59,335 bases of DNA, from NCBI GenBank assembly GCA_003427395.1, contig BFEA01000009.1, positions 4,549,105 through 4,608,439 of the forward strand, written 5' to 3'. This DNA comes from Chara braunii. Taxonomy: Eukaryota; Streptophyta; Charophyceae; Charales; Characeae. Shown here piece by piece: positions 23,021-32,398 of this stretch; within the stretch, counting starts at the first letter, position 1; each line of letters begins with the position of its first letter. Under the pieces are notes generated by a model that saw nothing but the letters and a program-made list of their open reading frames with translations, had not been told where the DNA came from and made no database searches. A program made the translations under genes and the position numbers.

Positions 23021-24950
23021 AACTACTGGGTCGATAGGACTCAGATAGTGTGGGGGGGCAGTTACGGTCAAGAAACTTTCGGCTACGAGGTGGTACACTC
23101 GAGAATCTGTGAGGGAACTACGAACGGGATATGGTAGTACACGCCCGGATTGAAAGGTTTTCTGGTTGTTGACGTCACCGTCTGCCGGAGAGGTCAATGT
23201 CTCGAGAAAAGAAGTCAGTAGGATCACGAAAAGAAAAAGAGGGAGAAGGGGCAGTGAGCCAGAGGGTGCGAGCGGTTGTGAGAGAAGGAGAGAGACAGAA
23301 GCTGTGACGATCGATAGAGAGAGAGAGAGAGGGTGCGCACGTGAAAGTTGGTCGAGAGAGTGCGAGCAAAAATCGGAATGGCGACGCCTCGGCGACAGGT
23401 AAAATGTCACAAGTTAACCACTTCGCCGATAGCTTAACTGCGCGCTGGCTGTGTGTCGGGTAACAGCCAGGACAGTATCTTGTCGCAGGGCTCGAAGTTG
23501 AGCTGGTTAAAGGGTACAGAATGGAGTAACCTCGAACAAAGGTGGAAAGTGAGAGAGAAGTCAGACATCTGGCGGGGTCTCTCTACCAGGATTTACTGTT
23601 GATGTCAGCAAGTGGTCTTCTCTCGGGGTTCCTGGTGCTGCTTGCTCTCCACCCCTGGTGCAGAGATGGTCGGGAGCGAATACGTGATCCGGGAACAGTG
23701 GCGATTGAAAACCTGAGTAGGAAGGTTAAGAGCCGACGGAGAGTATGGTTTAAGTGGTGCATGATTAAGATGCGTTCTGGTTAACGTCACGATTGCCCTC
23801 AGGGCTTGGCATCGCGTACCACTCGCTTGAAGAGGACGGGATCTATTGTTGTAGGGGTCGTAGGAGAGAGAGGATGAAAAGAAGGAGATTGGACGCTTCC
23901 AGGGAGTCGACGTGACCCCTACACTGAATGCTCGCCATCTCTCCGGCTTCTATTTTTCTTGGTCTCGCTAGGTCGTGGACAACCTTCTCTCTGAGAGTCT
24001 TAGATTGCATCAGGCGTAGCCCAAAAAGGGTTGATTCTGCGATGTTCTACCTGATGAGTGTGTGAAGGGCAGTACATTGGGTGAAATCCCTGAAGGGGAG
24101 TTGTCAGATAGAGATTAGACGGAGGGAGGGAGGGAGATGTGTGCTTGCGATAAGTGAGGAAGAGATCACAAGATTCGAAGAGGCACAGCGAACATTACTT
24201 ATCTAGTGCACTCGTCAGACACTGGTGACCGTTCCATGGCTTGCCCTTGCTATAATCCAAACCGGTTTATGCATGGGCTTATGCTATTACCATAGTTCCA
24301 CTAGAACGAGTGAGCTAGAAAGACTCCGTGTGCGTGCCCTGCCTAATTGATACGTGACTAGAGCGTGACATAGTGCAAAGCGTTGCAAGCCTAAGAATGG
24401 CATGCCAAGAGAATCCACTGAGGGAGTGAGTGAGTGAACGTTTGGCATGTGCAGAAGTGAGGAGAGAAACTAGTGCAAGAATTTAGTGAAAACTATGTAA
24501 AAGCGATTCGATTGACGACATTACCCTCGCATGAGACCATTACTTGCGGGAAGTCCCGTGTGTGCGAGTCTTCCTGTTGATGTTATCACTTAGTAGAGAG
24601 CGGAATTCACAGTGAAGCTGTGTACTTCTTCCGGTTGGCGCTACCCCTGTTTTTGCTTGGTCTGAGCTGGCCATCTTAGTTAGTTTCATCATTGTTCACA
24701 AACTTCAGTTACTATCGTCCTCTTTACTAGCGCCGGTTTCTGGTCATTGGTGTTGAGATCGGATATGGTTGCTATGTGATCGTGAGAAACACTCGAAGCT
24801 GGCTTGAGAGATCAATGAGAATGGACTTTGGAGACTCGACCCTTTGTCGGGTACACACGAGAGAACGAGTTAACCGATTCTCAGCTAGTTGCGCACTTGA
24901 TATTATCTCCGCCCTGGTTATGACAACTACAGTTACTGGATTTAGTTAAA

Positions 24951-26198
24951 AGTCGACATTGAATAAGGAGGAAGATGGAGTTGCAAATAATGATGGTTTT
25001 TTAATCAATCAATGATTGCAATTGCTTTACATTTGTGAATGGCTCATTCATGACAGTGTGAACCAAAGAAGAGTTCCTCATTTTTCCTTTGCTGTTTGAG
25101 TTTGCTATGGTAAAACGTGGGTACTTGGAGTATGATTAACCACCTCGAATGAGGTCACTGTTGCTTCACTTTCAGTCTGCCACCCTTCTACGGTAAGTCT
25201 CTTATGACTAGCCTTTACATATCCCAAGATAGTTGGGGTTATTGTCAGGATCAGAAGCACTCGTGTATACTCAATTACAACCCTGTATCCGTATGCTATG
25301 ATTTGGGGTAGAACTTTGTCAATTATCAATGGTGGGTGAAAGTGTTCAAATACAGCTATGCATTACTGACCCTGATTTCTGAGACAAGAGAATGTTGGAT
25401 AGATTTTTCGGATAATTGGGTGTACGCAAGCTGAGTTTTATCCGTGAAAACCTACAGAATGATTGTTGTCAAGTAATAAATAAAGGAGTTTTGCTTTACT
25501 CATTGTTGTGTCCGACTTTCTTGGGGCTCCCATAGTAACAGACCTTCTCATGTGCCTCCACAAAGTAAAGTTGTCTTACACGCTTTGAACGGCCTCCATA
25601 GAGGGTCTAGCTAGATTGAGTTTCTGATTATGTAGTTCTCTCGATTTCGTCTGTATGGTACGAGTGATAATTTTGTCTTAAGTTGTAGGCACTAGTTTCA
25701 CTGGGAAAGGCAAGAGTCATAAGCAGTCCGAAAATTCAATTGATTACTTGAAAGGCTTTCAATCTTAGTGATGGGTAAACGTGCAGTCAAGTAAACTCAA
25801 GACTGCAAAGGGTTTTTGAGTACTCATGTAATTGTGCGAGCTTATCTGGCACTCGCGTGATCACACAAGCCTTTGATGGCACGAGTCCGCAAATCTAGCG
25901 ACTGTGCATACAGATGACCTTGCAGTAGTATAGGCTTATGCGACTGTAAGTGCGTACGTGTGAAGGGACGGTATGAGTGTGTGCAATTATATCAATCTGA
26001 AAACAAACGACCTTGGGTGCCATTTCGATTGTGGAAGCTTTCAAGTCTCCACAAAATCACGAGTACATGATCAGCAAACCGGGTTATCAGTCAAATCCCA
26101 ATCTCGAGTGATCGAAATGTTCACGTTGGTAATGAGTCGCGAAGGGAGAAAACAACGGCTGAGGAAAATACTCTACTTGATTGTTAAGTTTTTACTAG
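24951..26198. other. AT-rich 3' region of element A, no gene
   Basis: AT content returns to that of element A. No ORF or structured repeat is convincing. A purine-rich stretch with AAGGGAGAAAAC at about 26138-26168 lies 30-60 bp before the 3' LTR and is the only polypurine-tract candidate seen. Confidence 0.4.
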
Positions 26199-28738
26199 AC
26201 GGGGACTAGTACTAACTGTGATTAATGCCTCAGGTGTTGGCTGGGAACAAACAAAATCAACCGAGATAAGAGACAATACTTCCTTGTCATGTGACTGTAG
26301 ACGAAGTCTATAGTTGAAAGGTGATTTCTTACATACTTTAGTGGCCTATTGCCCAGAGACAAGATTACATAATTAACCTTTATACGATCAAAACTGAGGT
26401 GGAATTTACTGTTGCCTGAGCTAACATCAGGCCTAATCTAAGTGGATTGCACGAGTTTTCAGAATATGTAGCAGCAGTCAATGTACTAATTAATTGTTGT
26501 GCATTCTCCTAAGCTGTGGGCTATTGCTGCATGCATCAATAACTGGTTTCCTCTACATACTGCATCCTCATTCCTTCAGTTCAAACCGACTCTTGAAGCA
26601 GATTTGTGCAGTAGTCACAATGTGAACGGTCCGATGAGGCTTGCTTAATAAGTTGTAATTGCCCCTTAAAGTGAAAAATGGTCTGGTAGTGACAGGACCT
26701 TGTAATTTAGAGGAAAGATACAGCCAAGATCAACGGAGTCGGCTCCAAACACATCACAGGCTCGGTATGGGCCATAACCATGCCAAGTGTTGTAGACACA
26801 CAGGTACCTTTTGTCACCTCCTATCGGATAGTCGACGTTAACTGTGCCTAACCAGACTTCTCCCTTTTTCCTTTTGTCGAATCATGCCTCAATGTCGAGC
26901 CAACTACAGATAGCCTGAGTCTTGGGTGTGACCCTTCAATCTTGAGCGTAGATCTTGCGAAAGTTGTCAGTGTTTTTTCCTGACTATTACCTGGGTTCCG
27001 GAGTGTAAACGAAACCATGAAGGAGAATGGGGTCCTTTGGAAAAGCACACGAACTAGTAAGACGGGGCTATTCTGCGTATGGAGCGTCAGAAGATGGTGA
27101 TGAGGGAGAATGCAACCCAACGGATTAAGAAATAAAAATTCATTGAGTACGCATTTTACTTTTGTGATCAGAACGACAAGTTGCACACCACCGGTTCGTT
27201 GTTAGAGTCGGTAAAGCAAGCTAGGGCAAGGTTCAAGTGAGCGTAAAGATGTCTAGGCTTCTCCTTGGCTTTTTACCATTGTGCAATCAGCAGTTCTCTC
27301 AACATTTCGACATTCAGTCGTTCAAGTTATCAAAAAGCTCCAGTCAAAATTTTAGCCAGTATCCAGTCGATCCTCAGAGGCCATACGCCAGACGCACGGA
27401 AACCTTCTATCAATTGTGCCATTTGTGTTACTCAAGAGTTTCTGTCAGAAGGAATGTACATTTAATCATCTCCAATTGACACAGAGATCAGGTATCAGTT
27501 GGACTGTATTCTTATCAGAAAACACGGAGAACAATAACAACAAAAACTGTCTCTATCAGAAGACAAAAGATCGGTTTCAGCATCCACTTCAGCACATGAA
27601 TGTTGTTCAGTCGTTTCCTGTCGATGGATCAGTTTTGACCAGACTCAACACGATCTCTTCCAATGACGCCTTCTGATACCAATATGTCAATGCTACTGGT
27701 TTCAAACGAGATGATTCGTAAGTTTTTGTAGTTCTCACCAGTTTTGGAGGTGGCATTATCCATGATATGAGACCTTACGTAAAGAAGGGTGAGGAGACCC
27801 ATGAAAACTATCATTCAGTTTGGATCTCTGCTGCTAGATACCTTGAAGAGAGAGAGAAGGAGCTCGATGAGAGCAATATCAAGCTGATCCGTAGCTTTGG
27901 CCCGAAACTCTACTCTGACTACCCCAGACCTCCAATACCCTTCACTCTCACAGACGACTCTTGCTGGAGCAACTTGGTAGATCTGGCCAAGAGGTACATT
28001 TCCCCTGCAGAGATTGACTGCGAGGTAGTCACTGAGCCATCCGAGTTTCGACATCTCAGACGGGGGATCTTCTCTCAACCATATCTTCCTACACTATGAG
28101 AGAAATTTGAAACTATGGTTGATTTTCAAATCAGGTGTCTTGGATGCAAGAGTTCAGAACTTGCAGGCTTCAGGTGGTTCTACATCAGGAGACCACAACC
28201 TAAGAGAATACGGAGACATGGCCGAAAGCTCAAGCGACAGACGACAAGATGAGAGATTGAGTGTGAGGATGCAGAGGGATGAGTGATGACTCTTGACTGT
28301 GGCTGACCATGCTCTCTACATGTGTACTTTTTGATAATATTATGAGTTCTCATGCTTCCCTCATTTAACCTTGTCTTTGCTCGAGTCAGTCAGTCTTGCA
28401 TCATCTACATTGCCTTGCTTGATCATGCTCTCTGATAATTCTGTCACAGTTCTCAAAATTAAAAAATTGACAAATTTGATACATGCATGACATATCAGAC
28501 TTTTATGATCATTACTTGCATAAATTCTTGCTGTTCTGAATCAAAATAAAAGATTCCTAAGACTGGGGACCCTCGACGACCACAATTGAAGGGTCTCGCT
28601 CGAAGCCGGATGCACATAACAGGAAGGGATTTGCTCTATTTAATTTATTTTATTTATTGCAAACATTATTCAAAATCCTGCGTGACAGCCTGTTGGTTTT
28701 CCGGTCGCTCAATGAGGCCCGATTGGAAAAAGTGTGAA
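26199..28738 (+). repeat. Element A 3' LTR
   Basis: A direct copy of 4831-7354, similar from ACGGGGA at the left to GGAAAAAG at the right. The last bases (GTGTGA against GCGCGACA) are changed or trimmed where element C sequence begins. The YV-family ORF is better preserved here than in the 5' LTR, whereas ORF A is worse preserved. Confidence 0.75.
27606..28252 (+). pseudogene. VLT/YV-family ORF inside the 3' LTR
   Basis: One frame reads VLTRLNTISSNDAF, TGA, YQYVNATGFKRDD, TAA, VFVVLTSFGGG, then the clean 110-residue stretch starting at Met 27767 (MRPYVKKGEETHENYHSVW, YLEEREKELDESN, FGPKLYSDYPRPP, CWSNLVDLAKRYISPAEID). This stops at TGA 28097-28099 and resumes as MVDFQIRCLGCKSSELAGF to TGA 28250-28252. 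Unit 1 at 10546 aligns from LLGSLNALSEKEVFPY through NNWSTVIEF. The tail after RYISPAEID is seen only in the LTR versions. No known fold is recognised. Confidence 0.6.
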
Positions 28739-28859
28739 AGGGTGGGTTGAGAGGCTGCGCTTACAGGGGCAAGTGCAGCGCCTGGGTCCACCTGTGCCAA
28801 CAAACAATGCATGGTAGTCAACGACCTTCTCCAAGATGTTGAGTGTTGTTTCCCGTACG

Positions 28860-28976
28860 CGAGGGGAATTGAGACATCGCATGTCGTTCCTAGTGAGCGA
28901 TAATCTCCCTATGGATATCTTGTTACGTATGTACTACCTCACCGTGGCACAACCCCAGTTTGACTGGGACTGAAAG
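28860..28976 (+). pseudogene. Element C protease C-terminal remnant
   Basis: In the same frame as the RT, this encodes MDILLRMYYLT and QPQFDWD before TGA near 28970. That corresponds to the D-ILGM-WL...N-P-IDW segment found after the active site in chromovirus proteases. ILGM has become LLRM. The active-site DSG part is missing. Confidence 0.55.
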
Positions 28977-29915
28977 GTGGTCAAACACACTTTGCCAGGT
29001 GTGGGGACCGCCAAATTACGTAAGTTTAAAGCTAGTAGTCTGATTGAGTCCCACGGATGCATGTGTGCGGCCGCGTTCTATAACTATTATAAGGAAAATC
29101 TGAAGGAGGGTATGTATCTAGTCTATGTCTTTGCAGCAGGCGAGACGGTGAAAATGTCGCTGGAGATAGAGGGAGTAGTTGCCAAATACCCTGATTTATT
29201 TGAAGAGCCTACAGGGGTTGTTGAGAGGGAGGTCGTCCATGCAATAGAGATTATCCCAGGGTCTAGTATCCCGAAGGGTAGGATCTATAGGATGTCTCCA
29301 GGCGAGCTTGATGAGTTTCACCGGAAACTCAAGGAACTCCTAGAGAAGGGTTGAATCCGACCGAGTGTTTCTCCTATGGATCTCTAGTCCTATTCGTACC
29401 GAAGAAGGAAAGAACACTTAGGATGTGCATTGACTATAGGGGCCTCAATGCCATCACTGTCAAGAACAGAGAGCCCCTACCGCCCATCGATGACTTGCTA
29501 GATAGAGTGCAAGGATGTCGGTACTTCAGTAAGATAGATTTGAAGTCCGGGTACCATCATATTGCAATCCGGCCCGAGGATCAACACAAAACCGCATTTT
29601 AGACCAGGTACGGTCTATACGAGTTTGTGGTGATGCCTTTCAGCCTGTGCAATGCTCCTGGCAACTTTCAACACGCTACGAATCAGATTTTTCATGACTA
29701 CTTGGATAAGTTTATCATCGTGTACCTCGATGACATACTTATTTTTAGTAGGACTGTCGAGGAGCATGTAGCGCACTTAGACGAAGTCCTCAGTCTCACA
29801 AGTTCAAGATAAATGGGGAGAAGTGTGAGTTTGGCCACCACTCATATCGTGTACTTGGATCATGAGATTTCCGCGGAGGGTCTGAAGCCCGATGACGCGA
29901 AGGTGACCAACATTC
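28977..29915 (+). pseudogene. pol: Element C reverse transcriptase, frameshifted
   Basis: 28977-29354 (125 residues) gives KYPDLFEEPTG, IPKGRIYRMSPGEL and LKELLEKG, ended by a TGA where Trp is expected (KGWIRP). In a shifted frame, 29351-29602 has LVLFVPKKERTLRMCIDYRG, KIDLKSGYHHIAIRPEDQHK, then TAG, and 29627-29812 has [20 protein letters not shown] and the intact catalytic [11 protein letters not shown]. The thumb EISAEGLKPDDAKV lies in another frame at about 29868-29910. Catalytic Asp residues are present, but the reading frame is cut at least three times. Confidence 0.88.
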
Positions 29916-30560
29916 GTGACCGGCCGTCCTCAGTTTGTGACTGAGATGAGGCCCTTCTTAGGGATGACAGACTACTACCGCAATTTTGTTCAGAATTACA
30001 GCATAGTGGCCGCCCCTTTGACGGACCTGACTCGCCTTGACACCCTATGGGAGTGGACAAACAGGTGTGAGGCTGCTTTCAGACATTTGAAGCATGCGTT
30101 GACACACCATGAGGTCTTGAAACTTTCTGATCCTGACAAACCTTTTGTAGTAACTACGGATGTCAGCCAATATAGCATAGGCGTCGTACTTGTGCAGTAG
30201 GAGGGGAAGAAGTTGAGGCCAATAGAGTACATATCCAAAAAAACGCCCTCTCAGAAGTTGGCTAAGTCCACCTATGAGAAGGAGCTCTATGCGATCTACA
30301 ATGCGCTCACCCATTGGAGGCACTATCTCCTTAAGAGGTTATTCTACGTCAGGACTTATCATCGGACCCTGAAGTGGATGAGAACCCAGCCTGTCCTCTC
30401 CGACGCTTTGAAGCGTTGGATTGAAGTCATAGAGCAGTATAACTTTGAGCCCCAGTACATCGAAGGCGAGTACAACAAGGTTGCTAACGCGTTGTTGCGT
30501 AGACCAGATTTCTCCGGTGCGCTGATCACTGAGTTTGGGCTTGCGGACGATGTTACTCAC
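29916..30560 (+). pseudogene. pol: Element C RNase H, two active-site losses
   Basis: The thumb end FLGMTDYYRNFVQNYS leads into RNase H: FVVTTDVSQYSIGVVLVQ, TAG at 30198-30200, LRPIEYISKKTPSQKLAKST, EKELYAIYNALTHWRHYLL, VRTYHRTLKWM and KVANALLRRPDF. In related elements the last two read TDH-TLKWM and ADALSRRPD, so one Asp has become Tyr and the other Asn. The enzyme would not degrade the RNA of the RNA-DNA hybrid. Confidence 0.85.
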
Positions 30561-31517
30561 TCTCTGATGGAAGCTTACCACGAGGATCAGTTTATGTCCG
30601 AGATCATTCGCAGACTCGAGGCGAAGGACAAAATTACTTCTGTCGAGTTTGAGTTGGTCAACGATTTGCTATTCCTTGAGAAGGCCGCGAATAAACGTTT
30701 GAGTGTTCCCAATAGGGAGTCTTTGCGTAGTTTATTTTTAGGTGAGTGTCATGATGCCACCGGGCATTTTGGCTTCAAGAAGACTGCAATCAATCTCCTG
30801 CAGCGGTTTTGGTGGCCCACGATGATGAGAGATGTCAAGCTGTACGTGGAGACTTGTCAAGTCTGTCAAAGAGACAAACCCCATACACATGCCCCTCTTG
30901 GGCTCCTCAAGCCCCTTCCAATATCGGAAAGGCCTGGTGAGAGCCTGTCCATGGACATGAACACACTGGTCACCAACAAGAGTGGAATGATACACATCTT
31001 TGCCATTGTGGATAGGTTTAGTAAGTATGCTAGGTTAGTTGCAATGTCGGAAACAGCAAAGACTGAGTACGTCATTAGACTATTCAAGGAGAATTGGGTC
31101 AAAGATTTCGGATCACCAAAGTCTATCGTGAGTGATCGGGATGTCAGATTCACTAGCGAGTTGTGGAAGGCTGCAGCTGCAGAACAGGGGACACAGTTGC
31201 AGATGACCTCTGGGAACCACCCAGAGGCCAACGGCCAAGCAGAGCAGCTGAATCGCGTTGTACAACACCTGTTGCGGCATTATATCAAGCCCAACCAGGT
31301 GGACTGGGATGAGAAGCTTACTCTCATCGCCATCTTGTACAACAACGTTGTGCACAGCGCCATAGGGGTGAGCCCTAACAGCCTGCTACTAATTTTCAAG
31401 CCTAGATTGCCCCTAGACTTTCTGTTACGTGAGAACCAGCAAACTGCTGCACCGGGTACACTAGAATTTGCTTATCGATATGAACAAACGATGCAGCAAA
31501 AGCATAGGTGGCAATGA
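30561..31517 (+). pseudogene. pol: Element C integrase, core residues intact
   Basis: This is the second half of a 434-residue open frame (30213-31517). Zinc-binding HHCC: ECHDATGHFGFKK and ETCQVCQRDK. Core: LSMDMNTLV (first Asp), IVSDRDVRFTSELW (second Asp) and HPEANGQAEQLNRVV (Glu). The C-terminal part reads LYNNVVHSAIGVSPNSLLL. The frame stops at TGA 31515-31517 and coding continues in another frame from 31508. It is the best-preserved enzyme of this copy. Confidence 0.9.
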
Positions 31518-32040
31518 TAGAGTCTGAGAACAAACACCGCCGCCCGTCCACATTTATGGTAGGGGACCGAGTCTGGGTCAAGTCCTCAGAACTGGGACAC
31601 GAGCACAAAATTTTCCGTAAGCTCATGCCACAGTACTTTGGACCATGGGAGGTTTCAGATGTCGTTGGGGATGAACTGGATGATCCTTCTTATGTTGTTC
31701 TCATCCCTGGTCACCTACGCACATATCCGGTATTTCACGCCTTAAAGCTTGCACCGTTCGAAGAAACTGATCAGTTTCCCTCTTGTCGCTCTATGCTGCC
31801 CCCAACCATGGATGGAGAGGTTGACATCGACGACATCGTTGATCACAGGGAGATCAAGACCGACAGGCAGAGGATGTTCTTCGAAACCGAAGCTGCAGTA
31901 TAGAGTTTGGTTCAGACATCACACGGATCCAAATGAGGATCGATGGTTCACCAGGGAGGAACTGATGCAGACCGCTCCTCAGGTTGTCACCCAATATCTA
32001 CGTTGCATAGAGTACACGTACGGGGGCTTCCCGTACAAAA
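31508..32040 (+). pseudogene. Element C integrase tail and chromodomain
   Basis: The first part (31508-31903) has FMVGDRVWVKSSELG, KLMPQYFGPWEVSDVVGDE and HLRTYPVFHALKLAPF, the GPY/F-type module. The chromodomain begins EVDIDDIVDHREIKTDRQRM. A frameshift near 31890 is needed to continue as YRVWFRHHTDPNEDRWFTRE and LMQTAPQVVTQYL. Chromodomains tether integrase to modified histone tails and direct insertion. The coding tail YGGFPYKTYRLF runs into a repeat next to the gap. Confidence 0.8.
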
Positions 32041-32120
32041 CGTACAGGTTATTTCTGTACGGGATCTGTACGGGAACCTGTACGGGAACCTGTACGTCTT
32101 GTAGGCCCCCGTACGAAAAA
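32017..32120. repeat. GTACGGGAACCT tandem repeat in a palindromic block
   Basis: Three short GTACGGGA-type units (about 32056-32095) sit between GTACGGGGGC (about 32019) and its reverse complement GCCCCCGTAC (about 32105-32114). The block stops at the N gap, so the repeat probably caused the assembly break. Confidence 0.65.
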
Positions 32121-32398
32121 NNNNNNNNNNNNNNNNNNNNNNNNNNNNNNNNNNNNNNNNNNNNNNNNNNNNNNNNNNNNNNNNNNNNNNNNNNNNNNNN
32201 NNNNNNNNNNNNNNNNNNNNNNNNNNNNNNNNNNNNNNNNNNNNNNNNNNNNNNNNNNNNNNNNNNNNNNNNNNNNNNNNNNNNNNNNNNNNNNNNNNNN
32301 NNNNNNNNNNNNNNNNNNNNNNNNNNNNNNNNNNNNNNNNNNNNNNNNNNNNNNNNNNNNNNNNNNNNNNNNNNNNNNNNNNNNNNNNNNNNNNNNNN
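32121..32398. other. Assembly gap (278 N)
   Basis: A run of N. Open frames that cross it are meaningless. Confidence 0.99.

Larger units (their letters stand above)
20100..24950. other. GC-richer block of foreign appearance inside element A
   Basis: Base composition changes visibly from AT-rich flanks to GC-rich here and back again near 24950. It looks like a nested insertion, but I could not find terminal repeats or a target duplication. It holds a TATA-like box (22331), a plausible + strand ORF (22700-23020), a minus-strand protein-like fragment (20398-20604), AT-rich tracts at 21715-21800 and GA-rich tracts at 23205-23340. No RT or transposase motif is seen. Confidence 0.4.
4831..28738 (+). 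mobile_element. Element A: giant (about 24 kb) decayed Ty3/gypsy LTR retrotransposon
   Basis: Two direct copies of a roughly 2.5-kb sequence bracket the unit. The first ends four bases before a tRNA-Asp-type primer binding site. Gag, protease, RT, RNase H and integrase follow in the Ty3/gypsy order on the + strand. A 5.3-kb leader lies between the primer site and gag and holds repeated ORFs of an unknown family. The region between pol and the 3' LTR is unusually long (7.8 kb) and seems to include a foreign GC-richer block. LTR copies are roughly 85-90% alike by eye, and coding regions have many stops and frameshifts, so the copy is old. Size and layout resemble Tat/Ogre or Athila giants. Target-site duplications could not be identified. 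Confidence 0.75.
28739..32120 (+). mobile_element. Element C: 5'-truncated chromovirus (Ty3/gypsy)
   Basis: The coding order is protease remnant, RT, RNase H, integrase, GPY-type module and chromodomain on the + strand. There is no 5' LTR or gag: the sequence starts abruptly at the end of element A's 3' LTR. The right end runs into a gap at 32121. The copy has several stops and frameshifts but long open stretches, so it is younger than element A. Its wording (for example GPWEV.DVVGDE, KLMPQYFGPW) is close to that of chromoviruses I associate with charophyte algae, from memory. Confidence 0.85.

Noticed and set aside
22718-23410. 230-residue minus-strand open frame
   Set aside because: It is the shadow of GA-rich + strand sequence; the product is Leu/Ser-rich without motif, and the opposite frame looks more like protein.
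24045-24100. CTGATGAG...GTGAAATCC as another hammerhead
   Set aside because: Bases between the two boxes cannot form a stem II, and the GAAA is followed by no stem III or GTC.
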